From Gammaproteobacteria bacterium (GTDB lineage Bacteria > Pseudomonadota > Gammaproteobacteria > Burkholderiales > Gallionellaceae), in NCBI GenBank assembly GCA_018820925.1, contig JAHJNJ010000009.1:62001-126000 (forward strand): a stretch of DNA of 64,000 nucleotides. Direction: 5' to 3'. Made by a program: the position numbers and the translations under genes. Shown in pieces: positions 19,791 to 28,729 of the stretch (positions are counted from its first letter, which is position 1; each line of letters opens with the position of its first letter). The notes beneath the pieces are model-generated. The model was not told where the DNA came from. It worked only from the letters and a program-made list of their open reading frames with translations, and made no database searches.

Positions 19791-20348
19791 ATGATGAAGA
19801 TGATTTTCATGATGTTGAGCCTGTTGCTGCTAACGAACGCGCAGGCGGCTGAACTGTACCGATCCATCGACAAGGATGGCAAAGTCCATTACAGCGACAC
19901 ACCGCTCATCGACTCGGAAGATGTGGAACGTCTGAAATTGGGCAACGAGCCGGTGCCGGACGAGAACCTTCCCTACGAAACGAGACGCGCAATGCAGAAT
20001 TTCCCAGTGACGTTGTATACGTTTCCAACATGCGGATCGGCATGCCAAATGGCACGCGATTTATTGAACAAACGCGGTATTCCCTTCACGGAAAAGAGTC
20101 TGGTCAAGCAGGAGGATATCGATGCCTTCCGTAAAGCCTCCGGCGATAGCCAGATGCCGGCAGCTGCAATTGGCAAGACGTGGCTTATAGGTTTCCTGGC
20201 CGAGCAGTGGAACAACGAACTGGACTTCGCGGGCTACCCCAAAAAAAATCTGAGCTATCGTCCCGCGCCGGCCCCACGTCCTGAAACGACACCCGACGCA
20301 ACATCCACAGAGGCACCCGAAGCGGCACCAGACCAGTCCGAGCAATGA
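19791..20348 (+). CDS. Secreted DUF4124 and glutaredoxin-like domain protein
   Basis: A 185-residue protein exported by a cleavable signal peptide (LLLLTNAQAAELY, cut near residue 20). A DUF4124 unit follows (LYRSIDKDGKVHYSDTP, about 22-38). A thioredoxin/glutaredoxin-like domain spans about 70-155. Its cysteine pair sits in FPTCGSACQMARDLLNKRG, a CxxxC rather than the usual CxxC, followed by a Thr-less cis-Pro segment (SQMPAAAIG). The C-terminal tail is rich in Pro, Thr and Glu. A periplasmic thiol role is inferred. The stop overlaps the xth start by 4 bases. Confidence 0.8.
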   Translation: MMKMIFMMLSLLLLTNAQAAELYRSIDKDGKVHYSDTPLIDSEDVERLKLGNEPVPDENLPYETRRAMQNFPVTLYTFPTCGSACQMARDLLNKRGIPFTEKSLVKQEDIDAFRKASGDSQMPAAAIGKTWLIGFLAEQWNNELDFAGYPKKNLSYRPAPAPRPETTPDATSTEAPEAAPDQSEQ

Positions 20349-21103
20349 AGCTGGCCACTTGGAACGTCAACTCGCTCAAGGTGCGTTTGCCGCACCTGCT
20401 GGCGTGGTTGGCGGCGAACCCGGTGGACGCGATATGCCTGCAGGAAACCAAGACCGAGGACAAGAACTTCCCGCTGGCGGAGTTGCAGCAAGCCGGATAC
20501 CAGGTCGCCTATTCCGGACAGAAGACCTACAACGGCGTGGCGATCCTGAGTCGCGAACCGGCCGCCGATGTGCAATACGGCATTCCGAACTTCGAAGACG
20601 AACAGAAGCGCGTGATTGCGGCCACCATCAACGGCGTGCGCGTGGTGTGCGTGTACATCCCCAACGGACAGGAAGTCGGCTCCGACAAATACCAGTACAA
20701 ACTGAAATGGCTGGCCGCGCTCACAGCGTGGCTAAAAGACGAACTGATCAAGTATCCCAAGCTCGCGCTACTGGGCGACTACAACATCGCACCGGAAGAC
20801 CGCGATGTGTACGACCCGGTCGCGTGGCAAGGCAACGTGCTGGTGAGCGAGCCGGAGCGCGATGCGTTCAAAGCCTTTCTGCAATTGGGCTTGCGCGATG
20901 CCTTCCGCCTGTTCGAGCAGGATGAAAAAAGCTATTCGTGGTGGGACTACCGCATGATGGCTTTCCGCCGCAACATGGGGCTGCGCATCGATCACATCCT
21001 CATCAGCTCAGGCTTGCAATGCAGTGCATGTCATATCGACAAAGCCCCGCGCAAACTGGAGCGACCGTCGGACCACACCATTGTGGTGGCAGAGGTAGCA
21101 TGA
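20345..21103 (+). CDS. xth: Exodeoxyribonuclease III (AP endonuclease)
   Basis: DNA-repair nuclease of the exonuclease-endonuclease-phosphatase fold: AP endonuclease, 3' phosphodiesterase and 3'-5' exonuclease. It has 252 residues. Active-site elements: ATWNVNSLKVRLP (about 4-16), catalytic Glu in CLQETKTED (about 34), GDYNIAPEDRDVYDP (Asp and Asn), DYRMMAFRRNMGLRIDHIL and the catalytic His in RPSDHTIVVAEV. It overlaps both neighbours by 4 bases. Confidence 0.95.
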   Translation: MKLATWNVNSLKVRLPHLLAWLAANPVDAICLQETKTEDKNFPLAELQQAGYQVAYSGQKTYNGVAILSREPAADVQYGIPNFEDEQKRVIAATINGVRVVCVYIPNGQEVGSDKYQYKLKWLAALTAWLKDELIKYPKLALLGDYNIAPEDRDVYDPVAWQGNVLVSEPERDAFKAFLQLGLRDAFRLFEQDEKSYSWWDYRMMAFRRNMGLRIDHILISSGLQCSACHIDKAPRKLERPSDHTIVVAEVA

Positions 21104-21909
21104 AGAAATACTGGCTGTTGCTGCTGTTGACGGCAACGCAGTCAGTCGCAGGCGGCGAACTCCCGCGCCCTGATCACGTCGTCATCGTGATCGAAGAGAA
21201 CAAGTCGTTCTCGCAGATCATCGGCAACAAGAATGCGCCCTATATCAACCAACTGGCCAGACGCGGCGCACTGTTCACCCAGTCCTACGGCGTCACCCAT
21301 CCCAGCCAGCCGAATTACCTCGCCTTGTTTGCAGGCAGCACACTCGGTGTCACGAGCAATATTTGTCCGCTAACCCTCGGCGGTGACAACCTCGCCAGCC
21401 TGTTGCTGGCGAAAGGTCTGAGCTACGTGAGCTATTCAGAATCCATGCCCGAGGCGGGCTACGAGGGCTGCTATTTCAATGCCTACATGCGCAAGCACAA
21501 CCCGATCGCCAACTGGAAAGCGCTTGCCGCCTTCAACCATCCGTTCAGCGCATTCCCGGCGGACTTCACAAAACTGCCCACCGTCGCATTCGTCGTGCCC
21601 GACCAGCGCAACGACATGCACGACGGCAGCATTGCGCAGGGTGATGCCTGGTTGAAGCAGAACATCGAGGGCTACGCACAGTGGGCGATGCAGCACAACA
21701 GCCTGCTCATCGTGACCTGGGACGAGGATGATGGTTCAAGCCACAATCGCATCGCTACCATCCTGGTTGGTGCGAAGGTCAGGCCGGGGCAGTACAAGCG
21801 GCGTATCGACCACTATGGCCTGCTGCGTATGGTCGAGGAAATGTATGGATTGGCGCTGTTGAATGAAAGCGCAAAGGCGCAAACGATTAATGATGTGTGG
21901 GTGAAATGA
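21100..21909 (+). CDS. Secreted phosphoesterase-family (acid phosphatase / phospholipase C-like) protein
   Basis: A 269-residue exported hydrolase of the alkaline-phosphatase-like phosphoesterase family (PF04185 type). I chose the ATG that overlaps the xth stop, because it yields a signal peptide (MKKYWLLLLLTATQSVAGG). Metal/phosphate-binding elements: VIVIEENKSFSQIIG (about 30-44, with the Glu-Glu-Asn motif), QSYGVTHPSQPNYLALFAGS (catalytic Ser/Thr region), VPDQRNDMHDGSI and IVTWDEDDGSSHNRIATI. Phosphate ester hydrolysis in the periplasm or outside is inferred; the substrate is unknown. Confidence 0.85.
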   Translation: MKKYWLLLLLTATQSVAGGELPRPDHVVIVIEENKSFSQIIGNKNAPYINQLARRGALFTQSYGVTHPSQPNYLALFAGSTLGVTSNICPLTLGGDNLASLLLAKGLSYVSYSESMPEAGYEGCYFNAYMRKHNPIANWKALAAFNHPFSAFPADFTKLPTVAFVVPDQRNDMHDGSIAQGDAWLKQNIEGYAQWAMQHNSLLIVTWDEDDGSSHNRIATILVGAKVRPGQYKRRIDHYGLLRMVEEMYGLALLNESAKAQTINDVWVK

Positions 21910-21949
21910 TGTAGCTCGCGCACCCTGCAAATATTGCACGTTGCATTCT

Positions 21950-23350
21950 TTATTCGTGCTCCCCATCCAACCCCAATTCCTGAATTTTCCGCGTCAACGT
22001 ATTGCGTCCCATGCCCAGCAGCGTGGAGGCTTCGATACGGCGTCCGCCGGTGTGTTGCAGCGCCTGGGTGATGAGCGTGCTCTCGAATTGCTTGGTAAGA
22101 GTGTCCAGAATATTGGGTTCGTTGCGCTGCAGGGCGAGGACGACTTGTTGCGCCAGTGCGCTGCGCCAGTCCTGGTTGAGTGTGCTGCTGGTGTGCGTGT
22201 CGCGCCACTCGGAAGGCAGGTCGGCAATCTCGACCATGCGCGTCGGTGTCATTACGGTGAGCCAGTGGCACAGGTTTTCCAACTGGCGCACATTGCCGGG
22301 GATGTCTTGCGCGGAAAGATAATTTAGCGCGGCTTCGCTCAGCGTCTTTTGTTCCACGCCCAATTCCTTCGCACTCTTCTGCAGGAAATATTTCGCCAGT
22401 AACGGAATATCCTCGCGACGCTCGCGCAGCGGCGGCAGACGCAGGCGGATGACGTTGAGGCGGTGGAACAGGTCTTCGCGGAACAACCCCTGTTTTACGC
22501 GCTCGTCCAGATTCTGGTGCGTGGCGGCGATGATGCGCACGTTGGCCTTGATCGGCTGGTGGCCACCGACACGGTAGAAGTTGCCATCCGACAATACGCG
22601 CAGCAAGCGTGTCTGCAATTCGGCCGGCATGTCGCCGATTTCATCCAGGAACAGCGTGCCGCCTTCCGCCTGTTCAAAGCGTCCGTGACGCGTCGTGGTC
22701 GCACCGGTAAAGGCACCGCGTTCGTGGCCGAACAGTTCCGATTCCAGCAGGTCTTTCGGAATCGCGGCAGTGTTGATGGCGACAAAGGGCTTGTCGGCGC
22801 GCGGGCTGTGGCGGTGCAACGCCTGCGCGACCAGTTCCTTGCCGGTGCCCGATTCGCCGTTGATGAGCACGGTGGCGTTGGACTGCGCGAGGCGGCCGAT
22901 GGCGCGAAACACTTCCTGCATCGAAGGCGCATGACCGAGGATGTCGGGAGCGGCCTGCGCGTCTTCCGCGTGCGTGTTTTTGCGCTGGCTTTGTTCCAGC
23001 GCACGGCGTATCAATTCGACCGCATGGTTCACGTCGAAAGGCTTGGGCAGATATTCGAATGCGCCGCCCTGAAAAGCAGACACCGCGCTTTCCAGATCGG
23101 AGTAGGCCGTCATGATAATGACCGGCAGATTGGGGAAATCGTTGCGCAACTTCTGCAACATATCCAGCCCGGAACTGCCGGGCATGCGGATATCGCTGAT
23201 CACCATTTGCGGCATGTTGCCGGGAAGTTCGGCCAGTGCCTCGTCGGCAGAGGCGAAGCTCTTGTATTCGATCTGTTCGCGCGCCAGCGCTTTTTCCAGC
23301 ACCCAGCGAATGGAGCGGTCGTCGTCGATGATCCAGACAGGTTTGGTCAT
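21950..23350 (-). CDS. ntrC: Nitrogen regulation response regulator NtrC
   Basis: Sigma-54-dependent activator phosphorylated by NtrB; turns on nitrogen-limitation genes such as glnA. It has 466 residues. Receiver with DD in [17 protein letters not shown] and Asp in [13 protein letters not shown] (about 54). The AAA+ domain has Walker [13 protein letters not shown], the sigma-54 contact loop [12 protein letters not shown] and Walker [14 protein letters not shown] Fis-type helix-turn-helix closes the protein ([20 protein letters not shown]). It starts one base after the ntrB stop on the minus strand, so the two form an operon. Confidence 0.96.
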   Translation of the reverse strand: MTKPVWIIDDDRSIRWVLEKALAREQIEYKSFASADEALAELPGNMPQMVISDIRMPGSSGLDMLQKLRNDFPNLPVIIMTAYSDLESAVSAFQGGAFEYLPKPFDVNHAVELIRRALEQSQRKNTHAEDAQAAPDILGHAPSMQEVFRAIGRLAQSNATVLINGESGTGKELVAQALHRHSPRADKPFVAINTAAIPKDLLESELFGHERGAFTGATTTRHGRFEQAEGGTLFLDEIGDMPAELQTRLLRVLSDGNFYRVGGHQPIKANVRIIAATHQNLDERVKQGLFREDLFHRLNVIRLRLPPLRERREDIPLLAKYFLQKSAKELGVEQKTLSEAALNYLSAQDIPGNVRQLENLCHWLTVMTPTRMVEIADLPSEWRDTHTSSTLNQDWRSALAQQVVLALQRNEPNILDTLTKQFESTLITQALQHTGGRRIEASTLLGMGRNTLTRKIQELGLDGEHE

Positions 23351-23351
23351 A

Positions 23352-24407
23352 TTATTTTCCTAAGTGTGGGAGCGGGAGCGTGACGGTGAAGCAGGTGCGT
23401 CCGGGTTCGCTTTCGTATTCGATGCTGCCCTGATGCTGGCTCACGAAATCCTGCGCCAGCGTCAGTCCCAACCCGTGTCCTTCGGCGCGGCCGGAAACCA
23501 GCGGATAAAAAATCTTGTCGCGCAGGTGGGTGGGGATGCCGGGGCCGTTGTCGATGATTTGCACAATGACGGCAAGGCGATGCAATTTTTTCATTAACGT
23601 AACCTGGCGCGTGATTCGCGTGCGCAAAGTGATTTCGCCGTTGCCCTGCATGGCTTGCGCGGCGTTGCGCACGATGTTGAGTACAACCTGTATCAATTGT
23701 TCCTTGTCGCCGTGCAATTCCGGCAAGCTCAGGTCGTAATCGCGCTGAATAACCAAACCCTCCGGCAATTCCGCCAATACGACGCTGCGTACACGCTCCA
23801 ATACTTCGTGGATATTGAGTGCACTAAAATGGGGCGCGTGTTGCGGTGTGAGCAATTTTTCCATCAGCGAGCGCAACCGGTCGGCTTCCTGGATGACAAC
23901 CTGCGTGTACTCGCGCAAAGCCGGCTTTTCCAGTTCCTGTTCCAGCAACTGCGCCGCACCGCGTATACCGCCCAGGGGATTCTTGATCTCGTGCGCCAGA
24001 TTGCGCAGCAGCAAACGATTGGCTTGTGTCTGATCCAGCATCTGCTCTTCGCGTGCCAGCTTGAGCGGGCGGTCGATGGTGTGGAATTCCAGCAGCAGGG
24101 CGAAAGAACCGACCTGCAACGGCGTGGCCGTACAACTCAGGTACAACTTGTTGCCGTTGCCATGGGTGCCGACGACCAGTTCATGTTCGATGTGGCTGGC
24201 GTGGCTGTTCAACGCCGACTGAATCGTACCGAACAACTGCTCGGTCTGCGTGAAGGCATATTGCAGCGGATGCCCGATCAGATTGGTGTTGCTCAAGCCG
24301 AACAAATGTTCCGCAGCCGGGTTGAGATAGGCGAAACGCGACTGTTCATCCAGCAGGATGACGGCAGTGGCAAGATGTTCTAAAGAAGGGAGCGAATCGG
24401 GCGGCAT
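23352..24407 (-). CDS. ntrB: Nitrogen regulation sensor histidine kinase NtrB
   Basis: A 351-residue cytoplasmic kinase/phosphatase that controls NtrC and, in the family, senses nitrogen state through PII (GlnB). It has an N-terminal PAS domain (residues about 8-115, beginning HLATAVILLDEQSRFAYLNP). The H-box is NLAHEIKNPLGGIRGAAQLL, with the phospho-His near 135. The ATPase has N-box VVLNIVRNAAQAM and G motifs IIDNGPGIP and GRAEGHGLGLTL. No membrane segment is present. It lies 38 bases downstream of the DUF4124 gene, in the usual betaproteobacterial glnA-DUF4124-ntrB-ntrC order. Confidence 0.95.
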   Translation of the reverse strand: MPPDSLPSLEHLATAVILLDEQSRFAYLNPAAEHLFGLSNTNLIGHPLQYAFTQTEQLFGTIQSALNSHASHIEHELVVGTHGNGNKLYLSCTATPLQVGSFALLLEFHTIDRPLKLAREEQMLDQTQANRLLLRNLAHEIKNPLGGIRGAAQLLEQELEKPALREYTQVVIQEADRLRSLMEKLLTPQHAPHFSALNIHEVLERVRSVVLAELPEGLVIQRDYDLSLPELHGDKEQLIQVVLNIVRNAAQAMQGNGEITLRTRITRQVTLMKKLHRLAVIVQIIDNGPGIPTHLRDKIFYPLVSGRAEGHGLGLTLAQDFVSQHQGSIEYESEPGRTCFTVTLPLPHLGK

Positions 24408-24445
24408 GTCAGTCTACAAAGCAGAAAACATGCCATGCAAAATTG

Positions 24446-24931
24446 TTACCTGAGGTTGGAAAGCTCGGTTTTGAGCGCTTCGACGTTCTGCTCGTGCGAA
24501 CGGACTTCTTCCTGCAAGGCATTTACTTTCTCTTCGTACTTGGCGACATTGCGGTATGTTTTGCCATCTGCGCCTTGATACACCTCAGGATTATCCTGGC
24601 CGTCCTTCAGTCTGGCACGTGCATCATCGAGCGCCTGCAGTTCGGTCGCGAGCTCATCTTCCAGTATTCTGCGGCGTTTATCGTCGCGCCTTCCCTGAGT
24701 CTCGGAATTGACGCGCGGGAAACCTTCAGATGCGTTGCTCATCTTTGGCGGAGGAGCCATGGTGGGCAACGGTTCGAGATGGAGCTTTTTTGCACCCTTG
24801 AGCGGGGTGCTCGAATAGGTGACATGACCGTCTTCGTCTACGCGCTTGTAGATATCGGCGTTTGCGCTGAGGGCAAATGCCGCCGAACCACACAAAACAA
24901 GCAGGTAACGTAGTTTCATTGTTGTACCCAT
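24446..24931 (-). CDS. Secreted DUF4124 coiled-coil protein in the glnA-ntrBC locus
   Basis: A protein of 161 residues (157 if the second ATG at 24919 is used) with a signal peptide (LRYLLVLCGSAAFALSANA) and a DUF4124 unit at the mature N-terminus (DIYKRVDEDGHVTYSSTPLKG). The rest is charged and helical, with a predicted coiled coil of about 70 residues (RRRILEDELATELQALDDAR and YEEKVNALQEEVRSHEQNV). No enzymatic motif is seen. Neither start has a clear ribosome-binding site. The gene sits between glnA and ntrB, as in related genomes, but its role in nitrogen control is unknown. Confidence 0.82.
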   Translation of the reverse strand: MGTTMKLRYLLVLCGSAAFALSANADIYKRVDEDGHVTYSSTPLKGAKKLHLEPLPTMAPPPKMSNASEGFPRVNSETQGRRDDKRRRILEDELATELQALDDARARLKDGQDNPEVYQGADGKTYRNVAKYEEKVNALQEEVRSHEQNVEALKTELSNLR

Positions 24932-24984
24932 GATTACGATTTGCGCAGTATAGGTCAACGGGCGGACGCTGAGAAGACTGCCAC

Positions 24985-25018
24985 AAAAAAGAACGGAGCC
25001 GCGAAGGCTCCGTTCTTT
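24985..25018 (-). terminator. Rho-independent terminator of glnA
   Basis: A perfect 13-bp inverted repeat (24988-25000 and 25006-25018, stem AAAGAACGGAGCC) with a 5-base loop. On the minus strand it is followed by six T residues. It lies 17 bases beyond the glnA stop and separates glnA from the DUF4124-ntrB-ntrC transcript. Confidence 0.9.
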
Positions 25019-25035
25019 ATGGTACCGGTTGTTTC

Positions 25036-26451
25036 TTAGATGCTGTAGTACATATCGTACTCGACTGGGTGGGTCGTCATGCGGAAGCGGGTGACTTCTT
25101 CCATCTTCAGGTCGATGTAGGCATCGATCATTTCGTTGGAGAACACACCACCGCGGGTCAGGAACTCGCGATCCTTGTTCAGGTACTCCAGCGCCTGATC
25201 CAGGCTGGAACACACGGTTGGGATCTTCGCATCTTCTTCCGGCGGCAAATCATACAGGTTCTTGTCGGCCGGATCGCCGGGGTGGATCTTGTTCTGGATG
25301 CCGTCGATACCCGCCATCATCATGGCGGTGAAAGCCAGGTATGGGTTGGCGGTCGGATCCGGGAAGCGGACCTCGATGCGGCGTGCCTTGTCGCTTTGCA
25401 CGTAAGGAATACGGATCGAAGCGGAACGGTTACGGGCAGAATACGCCAACTTGACCGGCGCTTCAAAACCGGGAACCAGACGCTTGTAGGAGTTGGTGCC
25501 CGGGTTGGTGATCGCGTTCAGCGCACGGGCGTGCTTGATGATGCCGCCGATGTAGTACAACGCCATTTCGGACAGGCCGGCATAGCCGTTGCCTGCGAAC
25601 AGGTTCTTGCCGTCTTTCCAGATGGACTGGTGCACGTGCATGCCGGAACCGTTGTCGCCAACGATGGGTTTGGGCATGAAGGTTGCCGTCTTGCCGTATT
25701 GGTGCGCAACGTTATGCACGACATACTTCAGGATTTGCGTCCAGTCGGCGCGTTTCACCAGTGGACCGAACTTGGTGCCGATTTCGCACTGGCCGGCAGT
25801 CGCCACTTCGTGGTGATGCACTTCGACCGGCACGCCGGCTTCTTCCAGCGCCAGGCACATGGCAGCGCGGATGTCGTTCAGGCTGTCCACCGGAGGAACG
25901 GGGAAATAGCCGCCCTTGACCGTGGGACGGTGGCCGGTATTGCCGCCTTCGAATTTCTCGGCGGAAGCCCAGGCTGCCTCTTCGGAATTCACCTTGCAGA
26001 AGGAGCCGGACATGTTCACTTCCCAGTTCACGGAATCGAAAACGAAGAATTCGGGTTCCGGACCAAAGAAGGCGGTGTCGCCGATGCCGGATGATTTCAA
26101 GTATGCCTCGGCGCGCTTGGCGATGGAACGCGGATCGCGGTCGTAGCCTTTGCCGTCGGACGGTTCGACCACGTCGCAGGACAGAATCAGCGTGGGTTCG
26201 TCCATGAACGGATCGACGTAGGCGGAATCGGGATCCGGCATCAACAGCATGTCGGAAGCCTGGATGCCTTTCCAGCCGGCGATGGAAGAACCGTCGAAGG
26301 CGTGGCCTTCATCGAACTTATCCTTGCCGAATGCACTGACCGGAACGCCGACATGCTGCTCCTTGCCGCGCGTATCAGTAAAACGAAAATCCACAAATTT
26401 GATGCCCTGTTCTTTGACCAATTTCAGAACGTCGGCGGCTGTTTTAGACAT
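25036..26451 (-). CDS. glnA: Glutamine synthetase type I
   Basis: ATP-dependent amidation of glutamate to glutamine; dodecameric. The ATG at 26451, with GGGAGA seven bases upstream, gives 471 residues, the GSI-beta size. Motifs seen: [18 protein letters not shown] (about 50-67), [23 protein letters not shown], the ATP-binding [37 protein letters not shown] and [17 protein letters not shown]. The adenylylation Tyr is in [10 protein letters not shown] near residue 400, so GlnE-type covalent control is likely. A sigma-54 promoter and an NtrC site lie upstream. Confidence 0.97.
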   Translation of the reverse strand: MSKTAADVLKLVKEQGIKFVDFRFTDTRGKEQHVGVPVSAFGKDKFDEGHAFDGSSIAGWKGIQASDMLLMPDPDSAYVDPFMDEPTLILSCDVVEPSDGKGYDRDPRSIAKRAEAYLKSSGIGDTAFFGPEPEFFVFDSVNWEVNMSGSFCKVNSEEAAWASAEKFEGGNTGHRPTVKGGYFPVPPVDSLNDIRAAMCLALEEAGVPVEVHHHEVATAGQCEIGTKFGPLVKRADWTQILKYVVHNVAHQYGKTATFMPKPIVGDNGSGMHVHQSIWKDGKNLFAGNGYAGLSEMALYYIGGIIKHARALNAITNPGTNSYKRLVPGFEAPVKLAYSARNRSASIRIPYVQSDKARRIEVRFPDPTANPYLAFTAMMMAGIDGIQNKIHPGDPADKNLYDLPPEEDAKIPTVCSSLDQALEYLNKDREFLTRGGVFSNEMIDAYIDLKMEEVTRFRMTTHPVEYDMYYSI

Positions 26452-26526
26452 ACTCGAATCTCCCAAGATAAATTTAAGACGATGCTCTTTTAGTGAAACA
26501 AATGGTTTTGCAACGGAACCTGAAGC

Positions 26527-26543
26527 AGCAGAAACCGTGCCAA
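26527..26543 (-). promoter_or_regulatory. Sigma-54 promoter of glnA
   Basis: The minus strand reads TTGGCACGGTTTCTGCT, matching the -24/-12 consensus YTGGCACGRNNNTTGCW at every position except one (C for T in the -12 box). The GG and GC pairs are ten bases apart, as required. It ends 75 bases before the glnA ATG. Confidence 0.88.
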
Positions 26544-26636
26544 CAGAAAAATCTTCAAGACGCGCATTGTGCCATATTTGCAAAGAAGGTGGGCACGCAA
26601 CACACGCCCTTGAATAGGGCGAAGTACCAATAATGC

Positions 26637-26651
26637 GCACTATCTTGGTGC
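26637..26651 (-). promoter_or_regulatory. NtrC enhancer site upstream of glnA
   Basis: GCACTATCTTGGTGC is a 5-5-5 dyad (GCACT, five bases, GGTGC) equal in form to the enteric glnA NtrC boxes. It is centred about 105-110 bases upstream of the -12/-24 element. A weaker second half-match, GCGTCATTTTGGTGG, is at 26650-26664. From there to 26890 I see no gene. Confidence 0.75.
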
Positions 26652-26902
26652 GTCATTTTGGTGGAGCAAAATACTCCGGAAATTGGCATTATTCGCGGTA
26701 ATGGCAATGCGCTCACTCACTGCTCGATGGGCCGCGCGAAGCCATGGCGTAAGTGAATGTGCAGGATACTTGTGCGAGCAGCGGCAAAACGTACCGACAG
26801 ATTCGAATGGTGGACCGACCGTGCGCATGGCTGTTGGGATAGTATGCAACCGGGGTGCGCAGGATAGCACCGGCATGTTCAAGGTTAAAAAAGGAAAAGA
26901 AT

Positions 26903-27355
26903 ATGGCCAACATCACCGAGATCCTGAAGACCGCACAACAACGCGCGAAAGATTTGAACCTGCCCTACCAGGGCGCGCTTACACCGGAAGAAACATACGA
27001 ATTAATGCGCTCTGCACCCGGCGCCAAGCTGGTGGACGTGCGCTCGCGAGCAGAGATCGACTGGGTCGGGCGCGTGCCCGGAGCGGTGGAGATCGAATGG
27101 GCGACCTATCCGGGCATGAAGATAAATCCCAATTTCATGGCAGCGCTGGAACAACAGGTCGACAAGGAAGCGCTGGTCATGTTCATCTGCCGCAGCGCCC
27201 GTCGCTCACATACCGCAGCGAGCGTCGCAACCCAATCCGGCTATTCCAACTGCTACAACGTGCTGGAAGGCTTCGAAGGCGACAGGAACACCAGCAACCA
27301 GCGCAATCGGGTGGCTGGCTGGCGCTTTAAAGGACTGCCGTGGGAACAAAGCTGA
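26903..27355 (+). CDS. Rhodanese-domain protein
   Basis: A single-domain sulfurtransferase-like protein of 150 residues. I use the ATG at 26903, preceded by AAGGAAAAG. The rhodanese fold is visible: KLVDVRSRAEIDWVGRVPGA (about 49-68) and the active-site loop FICRSARRSHTAA, where C-R-S-A-R-R-S holds the catalytic Cys near residue 99. The C-terminus EGFEGDRNTSNQRNRVAGW follows. Proteins of this type accompany sulfur-oxidising and TolC-linked loci, but here the gene is alone. It is divergent from glnA. Confidence 0.9.
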   Translation: MANITEILKTAQQRAKDLNLPYQGALTPEETYELMRSAPGAKLVDVRSRAEIDWVGRVPGAVEIEWATYPGMKINPNFMAALEQQVDKEALVMFICRSARRSHTAASVATQSGYSNCYNVLEGFEGDRNTSNQRNRVAGWRFKGLPWEQS

Positions 27356-27370
27356 TCAGTCCGCCACACC

Positions 27371-27480
27371 TGTAGGAGCGTAATTTATTGCGCGATAGTC
27401 TGGAAACCGTAGTTGAGGGTTTGTAGTTGCGAATTTATTCGCACTCTCAACGAGTTATGTGCGAATAAATTCGCACCTAC
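27371..27480. repeat. Cluster of GCGAATTTATTCGC palindromic repeats
   Basis: Two inverted units, 27423-27444 and 27459-27480, are complementary over 22 bases with one mismatch, and each is itself a palindrome around GCGAATTTATTCGC. A diverged third unit (GTAGGAGCGTAATTTATTGCGC) starts at 27371. The layout is that of a REPIN doublet. The whole gap 27356-27547 contains no credible gene. Confidence 0.8.
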
Positions 27481-27547
27481 ACTATGGGTGTCACTCTTTG
27501 GTGCTACGGGACTGTGGCTTGAATTAAGGTTTTTAGGTTTAATCAAG

Positions 27548-27569
27548 CCCGCTGTGTGCGGGTTTTTTT
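27548..27569 (+). terminator. Terminator between rhodanese gene and uppP
   Basis: CCCGC-TGTGT-GCGGG followed by seven T residues. The T-tract overlaps the uppP stop codon of the opposite strand. It is 193 bases downstream of the rhodanese gene, beyond the palindromic repeats. Confidence 0.7.
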
Positions 27570-28395
27570 ACGGCTGCGACCAATCCACCAACCCGCCGTA
27601 CGCGGTGACCAGCACCACCACACCGAACGCAATGCGATACCACGCAAACAGCGTGAAATCGTGATGGCTTATGTAACGCAGCAACCAGCGCACGCACAGG
27701 AAGGCACTGACAAAAGAAGCGATAGAGCCAACAAGGAAAATGCCGAGATCGTCCGCATGGAACTGGTCGCGATACTTGATCACTTCATAAACAGTCGCCG
27801 CACCCAACGTCGGGATGGCCAGGAAGAATGAAAACTCCGCCGCCGCCTTGCGCGACAGCCCCATGAACAAACCGCCGATGATCGTCGCGCCCGAACGCGA
27901 AGTGCCCGGGATCAGCGCCAGCGCCTGCGCAAAACCCATCTTCAGCGCATCCTTCCAGTGCATGTCGTCCACACTCACGATGTGCTCCGAATGCTTGCGC
28001 TTCTCCGCCCACAGGATGATGAAACCGCCGACGATAAACGCCAGCGCCACCGGCACCGGCGAAAACAGATTCGCCTTGATCGCCTTGCCGAACGTCAGCC
28101 CAAGGATCGCCAGCGGCAGGAATGCGATGAACAGGTTAAAGGTAAAGCGCACCGCTGCCTCCTCCCTGCGCACCAGCCCCGAAGCCACCGTCGTCAGCTT
28201 CGCCCGATACTCCCAGCACACCGCCAGAATCGCCGCAAACTGGATCACGATCTCGAACACCTTGCCGCGCTCGTCGTTAAAACCCAGCAGATCACCGGCC
28301 AGGATCAAATGTCCGGTCGAAGAGATCGGCAGAAACTCGGTAAGTCCCTCGACCACGCCCATGATGGCGGCTTTAAGCAGCAGAATGATGTCCAT
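27568..28395 (-). CDS. uppP: Undecaprenyl-diphosphatase
   Basis: Inner-membrane BacA-type enzyme that dephosphorylates undecaprenyl diphosphate and so recycles the lipid carrier for peptidoglycan; overproduction gives bacitracin resistance. The [10 protein letters not shown] start at 28395 gives 275 residues, the usual length. An ATG four codons upstream (28407) lies within a dispersed repeat and is less likely. Catalytic motifs are [18 protein letters not shown] (about 13-30) and [20 protein letters not shown] (about 165-184). Hydrophobic helices fill the rest. Confidence 0.94.
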   Translation of the reverse strand: MDIILLLKAAIMGVVEGLTEFLPISSTGHLILAGDLLGFNDERGKVFEIVIQFAAILAVCWEYRAKLTTVASGLVRREEAAVRFTFNLFIAFLPLAILGLTFGKAIKANLFSPVPVALAFIVGGFIILWAEKRKHSEHIVSVDDMHWKDALKMGFAQALALIPGTSRSGATIIGGLFMGLSRKAAAEFSFFLAIPTLGAATVYEVIKYRDQFHADDLGIFLVGSIASFVSAFLCVRWLLRYISHHDFTLFAWYRIAFGVVVLVTAYGGLVDWSQP

Positions 28396-28405
28396 GTTTT
28401 CCGTC

Positions 28406-28501
28406 ATTCCGGCCCTTCGACAAGCTCAGGGTAAACCGTGCGTTGCACGGGCCGGAATCCAGTTAATTAAAAAAGCCGTTCGCCCTGAGCTTGTCGAAGG
28501 G
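28406..28501. repeat. Inverted pair of CCCTTCGACAAGCTCAGGG repeats
   Basis: Two perfect 19-base arms (28413-28431 and 28483-28501) in inverted orientation flank an inner complementary pair, ATTCCGGCCC (28406-28415) and GGGCCGGAAT (28449-28458). The TTCGACAAGCTCAGGG core is a widespread dispersed repeat in proteobacterial genomes. It lies between uppP and the DUF1289 gene and reaches the uppP start. Confidence 0.85.
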
Positions 28502-28506
28502 TGAAC

Positions 28507-28722
28507 TCAATTATTTTCTTGCGAAATCGGCGACTTGCCTGCCAGCAATGCAATCCGCCGATTCACCCCCCGCCGCTCCTCCTCACTCATCTCCAACCAA
28601 CGATTCACCTCATCAAACGTGCGCAAACAACTACGACAAACATCATCGCCCAGCACCGTAGTGCAATGGCCGATGCAGGGTGAATCTGAAGTGATCTCGG
28701 AGATTTCGTCGGAAACGTGCAT
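28507..28722 (-). CDS. DUF1289 domain protein
   Basis: A 71-residue cytoplasmic protein of the DUF1289 family, function unknown. The conserved cysteine layout is SPCIGHC(T)xxLGDDVCRSCLRT (residues about 14-33) with four cysteines able to bind a metal, followed by WLEMSEEERRGVNRRIA, the family's second block. It sits 7 bases after the YkgJ-like gene on the same strand, so the two small Cys-rich proteins are probably co-transcribed. Confidence 0.88.
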   Translation of the reverse strand: MHVSDEISEITSDSPCIGHCTTVLGDDVCRSCLRTFDEVNRWLEMSEEERRGVNRRIALLAGKSPISQENN

Positions 28723-28729
28723 GGCGCGA

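Noticed and set aside
22463-23383. Plus-strand 306-codon frame across ntrC
   Set aside because: Antisense to NtrC, which has all its motifs; no ribosome-binding site or domain.
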